Assembly (NCBI GenBank): GCA_025056355.1
Contig: JANWWI010000002.1
Coordinates: forward strand, 120,471 to 184,470
Source: Casimicrobiaceae bacterium
GTDB lineage: Bacteria > Pseudomonadota > Gammaproteobacteria > Burkholderiales > Casimicrobiaceae
Direction: 5' to 3'
Length of the DNA: 64,000 nucleotides
The notes under the pieces were generated by a model. The model had not been told where the DNA came from, ran no database searches, and saw nothing but the letters and a program-made list of their open reading frames with translations. This document shows, one piece after another, positions 1 through 7,640 of this stretch. The first letter of the stretch is position 1, and each line of letters opens with the position of its first letter. A program made the translations under genes and the position numbers.

Positions 1-1046
1 AGCCCCTGCGGTCGAAACAGCATCACCAGGATCATCGCAAGCGAGAAGATCAGGTTGCGCAGCACCTCGGGCGCAATCAGCACAAAACCGAACAGCTTTT
101 GCTGCACGTTCTCGTCGGCGAAATACCGAATCACTTCGGGCAGCGACGCAAGCAGCACCGCGCCCAAAATCACGCCGGGAATGTGACCCATGCCACCGAG
201 GACGACCATGGCCAGGATCATGATCGATTCGATCAGCCCGAACGATTCCGGGCTCACGAATCCTTGCATCGCGGCAAACAGCCCGCCTGCCACGCCGCCC
301 GAAAGTGCGCCATAGGCAAAGGCCGCCAGTTTGATGTTGCGCACGTTGATCCCCATCGCCTTGGCTGCGATCTCATCCTCGCGCAGGGCCTGCCACGCCC
401 GCCCGAGCCGGGAGTGCTGCAAATTGGCCACGATGATGATGGACAGCACCGTCAGCACGAGAAACACAAAGTAGTAGAGCTGCAGTCCGGAGATCGAAAC
501 ACCGAACAGCTCGATGCCTCGGCGCACCTCGAAGCCGAAGAGGTTGAGACCCTCGATGCCGGTGATTCCGCGCGGGCCGTTCGTGATGTTGTAGACGCGC
601 TCACTCCACGGCAAGGACACCTTGTCGAGGTTGTTCATGAGAATGCGGATGATTTCGCCAAAGCCGAGTGTGACGATGGCCAGATAATCGCCGCGTAGGC
701 GAAGCACGGGATAGCCGAGCAGGAGCCCCGCTACGGCGGCGAGAAATGCCCCAAGCGGGATAAGCACCCAAAACGGCACCGAGAGCCCAAAGTGCGCGCT
801 AGCGAGCAGGGCCCAGGTATAGGCGCCCACGGCGTAGAAGGCCACATAGCCAAGATCGAGCAAACCGGCCACGCCGACCACGACGTTGAGCCCGAGGGCG
901 AGCATCACGTAGAGCAGCGTGATGTTGAGAATGCGCACCCAGGCTTGACCGAGCGCCCCGGCCAGAAACGGCAAGATCAGAAGCACCACGCCGATGGCCA
1001 CGATCAGGTAGAGCTGCTTGCGTCGATCGTGTAGAGAGGCCGCCAC
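1..1046 (-). CDS. livM: Branched-chain amino acid ABC transporter permease LivM (partial, 3' end beyond left edge)
   Basis: Inner-membrane permease of the high-affinity leucine/isoleucine/valine (Liv) importer; it pairs with LivH to form the channel for substrate handed over by LivK. The frame reads unbroken from a GTG at 1046 to the left edge, giving 348 complete codons. It is largely hydrophobic with several membrane spans. The family regions are clear, including LRGDYLAIVTLGFGEIIRI and the EAA-like loop WQALREDEIAAKAMGIN. A GGAGG-type ribosome site lies just upstream of the GTG, and the gene begins 15 bases after the livH stop, so the two are co-transcribed. The C-terminus and presumably livG and livF lie outside the window. 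Identity is confident; the exact start is a good but unproven choice. Confidence 0.93.
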   Translation of the reverse strand, partial: MAASLHDRRKQLYLIVAIGVVLLILPFLAGALGQAWVRILNITLLYVMLALGLNVVVGVAGLLDLGYVAFYAVGAYTWALLASAHFGLSVPFWVLIPLGAFLAAVAGLLLGYPVLRLRGDYLAIVTLGFGEIIRILMNNLDKVSLPWSERVYNITNGPRGITGIEGLNLFGFEVRRGIELFGVSISGLQLYYFVFLVLTVLSIIIVANLQHSRLGRAWQALREDEIAAKAMGINVRNIKLAAFAYGALSGGVAGGLFAAMQGFVSPESFGLIESIMILAMVVLGGMGHIPGVILGAVLLASLPEVIRYFADENVQQKLFGFVLIAPEVLRNLIFSLAMILVMLFRPQG

Positions 1047-1061
1047 GTTGCCTGCCTCCGT

Positions 1062-1961
1062 TTACGCGCGCTCGGCGACCCGCTCGCCGACCAGCCCCTG
1101 CGGGCGAAAAATCAGCACGAGCACGAGCACGATAAAGGCGAAGATGTCTTTGTAATCGCCGCGCACGAAAATGAGCCCCACGTTTTCGACGAGCCCGAGC
1201 AACAGCCCGCCGATCATCGCGCCCCAGAGATTTCCAATGCCTCCCATGACCGCGGCCGTGAAGGCTTTGAGCCCGAGCATGAAGCCCATGAAGTAGTGCG
1301 CTTGGCCGTAGTTGGAAGCCACCATCACGCCGGCGATCGCCCCGAGCGCTGAGCCGATGGCGAAGGTGAAGGCGATCACCCGATTGATGTCGATGCCCAT
1401 GAGCCCCGCAATCTTCGGGTTTTCGGCCGTGGCGCGCATGGCCGTGCCGATTTTCGTGCGGTGCACCAGCCAAAGCAAGCCCGACATGAGCGCAAGCGAG
1501 GTCAGGAAAATGAGGATTTCGTTCGGCGTGATCGTGACCGGCCCGACCGACATCGGCGTTTTCGGGATCAGTTCGGGAAAGGAAAAGTAGTTGCGGCCGA
1601 AAACGAGAATGGCGATCTGTTGCAGCAGGATCGATACGCCGATGGCTGTGATGAGCGGCGCCAGTCGCGGCGCATGGCGCAAAGGCCGGTAGGCGAGCCG
1701 CTCAACCGTCACGCCCACGAGCGAACAGACGACCATGGCCGCCAGGATCGAGCCGAGCAAGGCAACCCAGGCCGGCGCCCCGGCCGCAACCAGCGCGCTG
1801 GCGGTAAACAGCGCGGTCAGTGCGCCGATCATCACGATGTCGCCGTGGGCGAAGTTGATGAGCTGCAAAATGCCGTAGACCATCGTGTAGCCGAGCGCGA
1901 CGAGCGCATAGACGCTGCCGACGACCAAGCCGTTGACGATTTGCTGAAGCAGAACCTCCAT
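1062..1961 (-). CDS. livH: Branched-chain amino acid ABC transporter permease LivH
   Basis: Second inner-membrane permease of the Liv importer. The 299-residue product begins MEVLLQQIVNGLVVGSVYAL, the typical LivH N-terminus, and carries GYTMVYGILQLINFAHGD plus a C-terminal ILVFRPQGLVGERV-type end seen in the family (here LVLIFRPQGL). About eight membrane segments are evident. I chose the ATG at 1961: the frame is open 59 codons further upstream, but that extension is not LivH-like and runs toward the end of putA. It lies 133 bases downstream of putA and directly upstream of livM. Placement of putA between livK and livH is discussed under findings. Confidence 0.95.
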   Translation of the reverse strand: MEVLLQQIVNGLVVGSVYALVALGYTMVYGILQLINFAHGDIVMIGALTALFTASALVAAGAPAWVALLGSILAAMVVCSLVGVTVERLAYRPLRHAPRLAPLITAIGVSILLQQIAILVFGRNYFSFPELIPKTPMSVGPVTITPNEILIFLTSLALMSGLLWLVHRTKIGTAMRATAENPKIAGLMGIDINRVIAFTFAIGSALGAIAGVMVASNYGQAHYFMGFMLGLKAFTAAVMGGIGNLWGAMIGGLLLGLVENVGLIFVRGDYKDIFAFIVLVLVLIFRPQGLVGERVAERA

Positions 1962-2094
1962 GACCAGGCCGATCCCCCGTTGTAGCGTTGCGCGCCTCGA
2001 TGCCGTTTCTGGCCCCACAGCTTGCCTGCACGGCGCCTTCAGCGCGTGATTTTGCCTCGAGCGGCCGAGCGGTGCCGCGGCGGCTAGAGCGTCC

Positions 2095-5091
2095 CTAGGC
2101 GCGGCGCGCCTCACGCGTGAGCAAGGCCACGTTGCCACCGGCAGCGGTCAGATTGATGCTGATGGTCTGCTCGGTCAAAAAGCGCAGGAGATAGTGCGGT
2201 CCGCCTGCCTTCGGACCCGTGCCCGAGAGCCCTTCGCCGCCGAAGGGCTGTGCGCCGACGACCGCGCCGATCATACTGCGGTTGACGTAGACGTTGCCGA
2301 TTGCGGCGCGCGCTGCGAGTGTCTCGGCGCGACGATCGATCCGCGTCTGAAGCCCAAGCGTCAGACCATATCCAAGCGCGTTGATGCGATCCACGACCGC
2401 CTCGGGCGAACCGCTCCAGCGCACAACCTGCACCACCGGCGCAAAGATTTCTTCCCGCGCCGTCTCGATCGCGGGGATTTCGTAGAGTACCGGCGCGAAT
2501 GCCGGCGGGGGATGGCGCACACAATCGAGGGGCGTCACTGCCAGCCGCCGGCCCCCCGAGCGTTCGAGCTCGGCGCACTGCGCAACCACGCGCGCGTACG
2601 CCTCGGCATCGATCAGCGGCCCAACATCGGTTGCAAAATCCCGCGGGTCACCCACGTGCAAATCCTGCATGGCGCCGGCAAGCATTTCGAGGATCGGCCC
2701 TGCAACCGCCTCATGCAGGCACAACAGGCGTAACGCCGAGCAGCGCTGGCCCGCGGAGCGAAAGGCTGACTGCACGACGGCATCGACCACATGCTCCGGC
2801 AGGGCTGTTGAGTCGACGATCATCGCGTTGATGCCGCCGGTCTCGGCGATGAGCGGCACGATCGGCCCGTCTTTCGCGGCCAGCGCCCGCTGAATCGCCT
2901 TGGCCACGCTCGTCGAACCCGTGAAGACCACCCCCGCAATCCCCTCGGCCGCCACCAAGCGCGCCCCCACCGTCTCGCCACGACCTGGCAGACAGTGCAG
3001 GACATCGCGGGGCACGCCGACCTCATGCAAAAGCGCCGTCATGGCCTGCGCGATGCGCGGCGTCTGTTCAGCGGGTTTGGCCAGGACCGTGTTGCCCGTG
3101 ACCAGTGCGGCCGCGACCTGACCCGTCAAGATGGCCAGCGGAAAGTTCCACGGGGAAATGGCCACCCACACCCCTCGGCCGCGAAGGCGTAGGCGATTGT
3201 CCTCGCCGGTGGGCCCGGGCAGCACGGTCTCGAGGCAGATCCGCTCGGCCTCCGCGGCGTAATAGCGCAGGAAATCAACCGTCTCGCGCACCTCGGCGAT
3301 CGCATCGACCCAGGTCTTTCTTGCCTCGACCACGAGCTGGGCACAAAAGCGTTCGAATTCGCGCTCCAGCCGGTCCGCGGCCGCACGCAACAGCGCGGCC
3401 CGCTCGGCAACCTTCCGGTCGCGCCAGTCCGGAAAGGCCCGTCGCGCTGCGGCAAGCGCCTCCGAAACGACCTGCGGAGCCGTCTCCTCGTTCCACGCCG
3501 CCGTCGCGGTCCATTCCGACTCGACGCGTGCGAGCACTTCCCTGAGCGAGTCACGCACGCGCTCAACGGTCACGTCCAGCCCCCGGCTATTGGCCCGCTC
3601 GCGGTAGATGGCGGGCGGCAGTGGCAAGCTCGGCGTCACGACCCGAAGGGGTGATTCGAGCAAGACCTCAACCGGAACGCTCGGATCGGCGAGCTGATGC
3701 ACAAAAGAGCTGTTCGCCCCGTTTTCGAGAAGCCGCCGGACGAGGTAGGCAAGCAGATCGCGGTGTCTGCCCACCGGCGCGTACACGCGCACGCCTTCGG
3801 CCAGCGGTCGATCGGCCAAGTACGCCCGGTAGATCCCGCGCCCCATCCCGTGCAGACGCTGGAGTTCAAAGGGCGCTTGCGCGGCTTGTGCGAGTTGCTC
3901 GATTGCCGCAATTGTCACCGCGTTATGCGTCGCAAACTGGGGGTAGATCACATCGCGCGCCGCGAAGAGCCGCACCGCGCAGGCGAGGTAGCTCACGTCG
4001 GCATGCGGCTTTTCGGTAAAGACCGGGTAGGCTTGAACGCCGAGCTCCTGGGCGCGCTTGATCTCGCTGTCCCAGTAGGCGCCCTTCACGAGCCTGCACA
4101 TCAGGCGAAGGCCATACCGACGCGCAAGTTCGGCAACGTGATCGACCAGCTCGACCGCGCGAGTCTGATAGGCCTGTAGCGCGAGGCCAAATCCACCCCA
4201 ATCGCGGTATTTGGCGGCCACCTCAACGAGCAGGCGCTCAAAGACATCGAGCGAGAGTTCGAGTCGATCGCTCTCTTCGGCATCGATCGTGAGATTGAGT
4301 GAGGCTTTCGCGGCCACGTCAAGCAGCGGGCTGATGCGCGGCACCAGCTCCTCAAGCACACGCTCGCGCTTGAGAGCCTCATAGCGTGGATGCAGGGCTG
4401 AGAGCTTGATCGACAAGCCGTCGGCGCGCTGGGGCGAGCGATCTGAAGGGCTCCCCCGCGCGGCGCGGAGTGCCTCGACCGCCTGATGGTAGGCGGCCGC
4501 GTAGCGTCGCGCGTCGGCCTCCGAGCGCGCGCCCTCGCCGAGCATGTCGAAACTGAAACACACCGCCGGCTGCTCAGCCCGCTCCGCGCGCGCAGCCTCC
4601 AGGGCCGCCTCGATCGTCTCGCCGATCACGAACTGTTGTGCGAGCAATTGCACAGCGCGCACCGTCGCTGCAACCGTGGTGCGCGCACCCAGTCGCGCCA
4701 ACAGGCCCAATTCCTCACCGGCAGCAGGCAACAAATACTGCTTCGAAAGCGCGATGACCGCACTCGACAGCCGTGCAAGGCCATGCTCGGCCGAAGCCTC
4801 AAATTCGGCGCGAGCCAGCTGATCGGCGGTCAATTCGATTGCCGTTTCGGCATCGGGCACTCTCAGGAGCCCTTCGGCCAAGCGCATGAGCGCAAGGCCC
4901 TCGGGTCGGCTGATCGGATATTCGGTCAGCAAGCGCTCGACAGCCCAGAAGGGCGGCGGGGAGCGCCGCACCGCATCAATCCAGGGCCGAGCCCGAGCTA
5001 CGACACGCCCCCAATCGAGCCGTCCTTCGAGAAGGGCAAGGTTTCGCTCGACCAGCGGTATTTCGGGACGATAGGGATCAGGCAGGCGCAT
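2095..5091 (-). CDS. putA: Bifunctional proline dehydrogenase / L-glutamate-gamma-semialdehyde dehydrogenase PutA (short type A)
   Basis: Oxidises proline to glutamate in two steps: FAD-dependent proline dehydrogenase, then NAD-dependent P5C dehydrogenase, with electrons passed to the quinone pool. At 998 residues it matches the minimal class of PutA, lacking the N-terminal ribbon-helix-helix DNA-binding domain and the extra C-terminal domain of the roughly 1300-residue E. coli protein. The proline dehydrogenase barrel occupies roughly residues 60-450 (MCRLVKGAYWDSEIKRAQ, QFATHNAVTI, LQRLHGMG). The aldehyde dehydrogenase follows (ISPWNFPLAI, PLIAETGGINAMIVDS), with the catalytic cysteine at about residue 784 in SAGQRCSALR. 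The frame is also open from a TTG at 5121, but that codon lies in the T-tract of the livK terminator, so I prefer the ATG at 5091. Without the DNA-binding domain it should not repress its own gene. Confidence 0.96.
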   Translation of the reverse strand: MRLPDPYRPEIPLVERNLALLEGRLDWGRVVARARPWIDAVRRSPPPFWAVERLLTEYPISRPEGLALMRLAEGLLRVPDAETAIELTADQLARAEFEASAEHGLARLSSAVIALSKQYLLPAAGEELGLLARLGARTTVAATVRAVQLLAQQFVIGETIEAALEAARAERAEQPAVCFSFDMLGEGARSEADARRYAAAYHQAVEALRAARGSPSDRSPQRADGLSIKLSALHPRYEALKRERVLEELVPRISPLLDVAAKASLNLTIDAEESDRLELSLDVFERLLVEVAAKYRDWGGFGLALQAYQTRAVELVDHVAELARRYGLRLMCRLVKGAYWDSEIKRAQELGVQAYPVFTEKPHADVSYLACAVRLFAARDVIYPQFATHNAVTIAAIEQLAQAAQAPFELQRLHGMGRGIYRAYLADRPLAEGVRVYAPVGRHRDLLAYLVRRLLENGANSSFVHQLADPSVPVEVLLESPLRVVTPSLPLPPAIYRERANSRGLDVTVERVRDSLREVLARVESEWTATAAWNEETAPQVVSEALAAARRAFPDWRDRKVAERAALLRAAADRLEREFERFCAQLVVEARKTWVDAIAEVRETVDFLRYYAAEAERICLETVLPGPTGEDNRLRLRGRGVWVAISPWNFPLAILTGQVAAALVTGNTVLAKPAEQTPRIAQAMTALLHEVGVPRDVLHCLPGRGETVGARLVAAEGIAGVVFTGSTSVAKAIQRALAAKDGPIVPLIAETGGINAMIVDSTALPEHVVDAVVQSAFRSAGQRCSALRLLCLHEAVAGPILEMLAGAMQDLHVGDPRDFATDVGPLIDAEAYARVVAQCAELERSGGRRLAVTPLDCVRHPPPAFAPVLYEIPAIETAREEIFAPVVQVVRWSGSPEAVVDRINALGYGLTLGLQTRIDRRAETLAARAAIGNVYVNRSMIGAVVGAQPFGGEGLSGTGPKAGGPHYLLRFLTEQTISINLTAAGGNVALLTREARRA

Positions 5092-5123
5092 CTCGAGGCG
5101 ATTTTGCGCCGACGCCGACAAAA

Positions 5124-5153
5124 AGAAAACGGCACCCGTCGGTGCCGTTTTCT
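5124..5153 (-). terminator. Rho-independent terminator after livK
   Basis: A 13-base-pair perfect stem (AGAAAACGGCACC / GGTGCCGTTTTCT) closes a four-base loop (5137-5140). On the minus strand the stem is followed by a run of T broken by one other base. It sits 29 bases past the livK stop and just before putA, so it probably lowers putA-livHM expression relative to the abundant binding protein. The stem's A/T flanks are symmetric, so it might also act weakly in the other direction. Confidence 0.88.
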
Positions 5154-5181
5154 CGCTCGGAAGCTCGATCAGCCGAAAGGC

Positions 5182-6462
5182 TTACTTTTTCTTCTCGTCC
5201 TTCTTCTCGTCTTTCTTCTCGGCCGGCGCTGCCGCGGGAGCTGCAGGCGCGGCCGGGGCCGCGGCCGGCTTCGGCCCGCCGATCACCTCAACGGTCTCCC
5301 ACTTGCCGCCTTTGACTTGGAAAACCGTGATCGCGCCGTCCTTGATGTCGCCCTTTTCATCGAACGCGATCGGGCCCGTAACGCCTTGGTACGAAATCGT
5401 CTTGAGCGCGTCGATGATCTTGGCCGGCTCGAGGCTGTTGGCCTGCTGCATCGCCGCAATCAGGACGTTGGTCGCGTCATACGTGAAGGGCGCATAGACC
5501 TGCACGTCGGTGTTGAACTTGGCCTTGTACTTGTCATAGAAGGCCTGTCCCTGCGGCATTTTCTCCTTGGGCAGACCCGCGGTGGTTGCATACGCGCCTT
5601 CAGCCGCATCACCGGCCAGCTTGATCAGCTCGCCGGTTTGCGCACCATCACCGGAGATGAATTTGGCCTTGATGCCGAGCGCTTTTATCTGCTTGAGCAT
5701 CGGCCCCGCTTGCGCATCCATCCCGCCGAACATGATCACGTCGGGGTTCTTGGCCTTGACTTTGGTCAGCACGCCCTTGAAGTCCTGTTCCTTCTCGTTG
5801 GCGAGCGACTCGCGAATGACCACTTCGCCACCGGCTGCCTTGACCGCTTTCTCGGTCTCATCGGCCAAGCCCGCGCCGTAGGCGGTCTTGTCGTCGATGA
5901 TTGCGACCTTCTTGGCGCCCAGATTCTTGACCGCGAAGTTGCCAATGGCCGTGCCTTGCGCAACGTCGTTGGCCACCACGCGGAAGACCCCTTTGAAACC
6001 CTGGGCGGTGAGCTTCGGGTTGGTCGCAGAGGGGCTGATCATCGGAATACCGGCCTGGTTGTAAATGGCCGAGGCTGGAATCGAGGTTCCCGAGTTGAGG
6101 TGCCCGATCACGCCGATGACCTTGGCGTCGACGACCTTCTGCGCGACCGAGGTGGCTTGTTTGGGATCGGCCGCATCGTCTTCGGCGACGAGTTCGAACT
6201 TGATCTTCTTGCCATCGATCGTGATGCCTTTGGCATTGGCTTCCTCGATCGCAAGGCGCGCGCCGTTCTCGTTATCCTTGCCAAGGTGAGCGATTTGCCC
6301 CGAGGTTGGGCCAACGTGGGCAATCTTGACGGTGACTTCCTGTGGCGCTGCGGGCTTGGCCGCCTCAGCCTTTTTGGGTTCTTCCTTCTTGCCGCAGGCA
6401 ACTAGCCCCACCGAGACCGCAATGCCAAGGCAGGCTAAAAGAAACTGCTTGGAACGAATCAT
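5182..6462 (-). CDS. livK: Branched-chain amino acid ABC transporter substrate-binding lipoprotein (LivK family)
   Basis: Periplasmic binding component of the Liv importer (426 residues). The N-terminus is a lipoprotein signal with lipobox LVAC, placing the lipidated cysteine at residue 23, followed by a Lys/Glu-rich linker. The mature part is a type I periplasmic binding fold (IAHVGPTSGQIAHLGKDNEN near the start, PMISPSATNPKLT, GDGAQTGEL). The last ~27 residues are an unusual Ala/Pro run followed by Lys/Asp repeats. The frame is open 20 codons upstream, but the ATG at 6462 gives the signal peptide directly and has AGGGG upstream. A strong promoter lies at 6494-6522 and a terminator follows the gene, so this is the first and separately terminated gene of the Liv/PutA run. 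Confidence 0.95.
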   Translation of the reverse strand: MIRSKQFLLACLGIAVSVGLVACGKKEEPKKAEAAKPAAPQEVTVKIAHVGPTSGQIAHLGKDNENGARLAIEEANAKGITIDGKKIKFELVAEDDAADPKQATSVAQKVVDAKVIGVIGHLNSGTSIPASAIYNQAGIPMISPSATNPKLTAQGFKGVFRVVANDVAQGTAIGNFAVKNLGAKKVAIIDDKTAYGAGLADETEKAVKAAGGEVVIRESLANEKEQDFKGVLTKVKAKNPDVIMFGGMDAQAGPMLKQIKALGIKAKFISGDGAQTGELIKLAGDAAEGAYATTAGLPKEKMPQGQAFYDKYKAKFNTDVQVYAPFTYDATNVLIAAMQQANSLEPAKIIDALKTISYQGVTGPIAFDEKGDIKDGAITVFQVKGGKWETVEVIGGPKPAAAPAAPAAPAAAPAEKKDEKKDEKKK

Positions 6463-6493
6463 CTCGACAATCCCCTGTTGACGAAACTCCGGG

Positions 6494-6522
6494 ATTATCT
6501 GAGCAGGCGCGAACCTTGTCAA
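6494..6522 (-). promoter_or_regulatory. Sigma-70-type promoter for livK
   Basis: Minus strand shows a consensus -35 TTGACA (6517-6522), a 17-base spacer and -10 GATAAT (6494-6499). The -10 box is about 32 bases upstream of the livK ATG at 6462. The -35 box overlaps the stop codon of the upstream acetyltransferase gene. Near-perfect match and spacing make this the best promoter in the window. Confidence 0.85.
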
Positions 6523-7628
6523 ACCTCGCCGGGGACGCTGCCGCGGAGCCGCGCCATCTGCAGCGCCGGCGCGTAGCCGCCCTCGCGTAGCGCGTAATCA
6601 CGAATAAGCCCCTCGCGTTCGAACCCGAACGACTCATAGAGCGCAATCGCCGCGACGTTATCGGAAAACACCGTCAGCTCGACGCGCGACCAGTGCGCCC
6701 AGCGATCCGCGTGATCGAGCAGCTCGCGCATGAGTGCGCGTCCCAATCCCTGCCCTTGCCAGTCATCGCGAACGGCGATGCCAAGCGTGGCCACATGTTT
6801 CTCGCGCGGATCGTCCGAGACGACCATGATGCTCCCACGCGCGGCGATGAGTCGCCCGCCGCCCTGTTCAACCTCTGCCACCAGTTGCAGCGAGGCGCGC
6901 TGGCCATCGATGCGCGCGATTTGGCTTCGCCAGTAGGCCGCCGTTGTGCGCGGGTGCTGGAGACTGCCCCGTGCGGCACCCTCGGCGGCGTAAAGCGCGG
7001 CAAGCCCCTCGGCATCCGCCTCGGTGGCGGGCCGGAGCGTGAGCTTGAACCGCCGCGCCAGGCGACGGCGTCGTTGCGGTGCCGCCATCTGCGCCGCGGC
7101 CGGAAAGGGCAGCACGGCAGGCGCGATTCGCGCATAGCGCCACTGGGTCGAGGGGACCCCTGCGACGGCCGCCCGCCCCCGACACGTGGCCTCGAGCTCA
7201 AAACCGGCCCGCTCGAGCGGCGCTGACATCCAGCGCGCGGGCTCATCGAGCAGCACCTCGAGGCGACGCGCCATGAGCCCCTGGTGCGCAAACTCAAGCA
7301 CTGCATCGAGCAGCCTCGCCAAGGCCTCCCCCCCCGAACGCGTCGGGGGCGCAATCAGCTGCGTCAGCGTGGCTGAGTGCTTGAGGCGCTCGTTGTGAGC
7401 CCAGCTGTGCAGTTGCGCGAAGGCAAGCGCTCGACCCGAGCGATCGAACAAAGCCAACGCGAAATCTCTTGGCTCCTCGAGCGCTTCAAGCCGCGCCGCC
7501 CATTGCGCTTCGTGATCGAAGGGCAACCCGCAGAGCACCGACGGCGGCACGGTGCGCGCAAGCCGCGCAATCGAGGTTGCATCCTCCGCACCGACACGCC
7601 GAAGCACCGTTCGAAGCAAAGCCGGCAT
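6519..7628 (-). CDS. GNAT-family N-acetyltransferase
   Basis: A 369-residue protein with a clear C-terminal GNAT domain (about residues 195-365). It has the acetyl-CoA-binding loop in LGIAVRDDWQGQGLGRALM and the later ALYESFGFEREGLIRDYA segment typical of the fold. The N-terminal half resembles a degenerate second GNAT-like module (AWAHNERLKHSATLTQL), so a tandem arrangement is likely. The substrate cannot be deduced. The ATG at 7628 lies 12 bases downstream of the topB stop at 7641, so it is probably the last gene of the topB transcript. Its stop overlaps the livK promoter. Confidence 0.85.
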   Translation of the reverse strand: MPALLRTVLRRVGAEDATSIARLARTVPPSVLCGLPFDHEAQWAARLEALEEPRDFALALFDRSGRALAFAQLHSWAHNERLKHSATLTQLIAPPTRSGGEALARLLDAVLEFAHQGLMARRLEVLLDEPARWMSAPLERAGFELEATCRGRAAVAGVPSTQWRYARIAPAVLPFPAAAQMAAPQRRRRLARRFKLTLRPATEADAEGLAALYAAEGAARGSLQHPRTTAAYWRSQIARIDGQRASLQLVAEVEQGGGRLIAARGSIMVVSDDPREKHVATLGIAVRDDWQGQGLGRALMRELLDHADRWAHWSRVELTVFSDNVAAIALYESFGFEREGLIRDYALREGGYAPALQMARLRGSVPGEV

Positions 7629-7640
7629 CGCCGCCTGTTC

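Noticed and set aside
2095..5091. putA as a truncated gene
   Set aside because: About 1000 residues is the normal size of type A PutA, and both catalytic domains are complete.
4486..6405. A 639-codon open frame on the plus strand antisense to putA and livK
   Set aside because: It has no recognisable domain, is antisense to two strongly identified genes, and arises from GC-rich codon bias.
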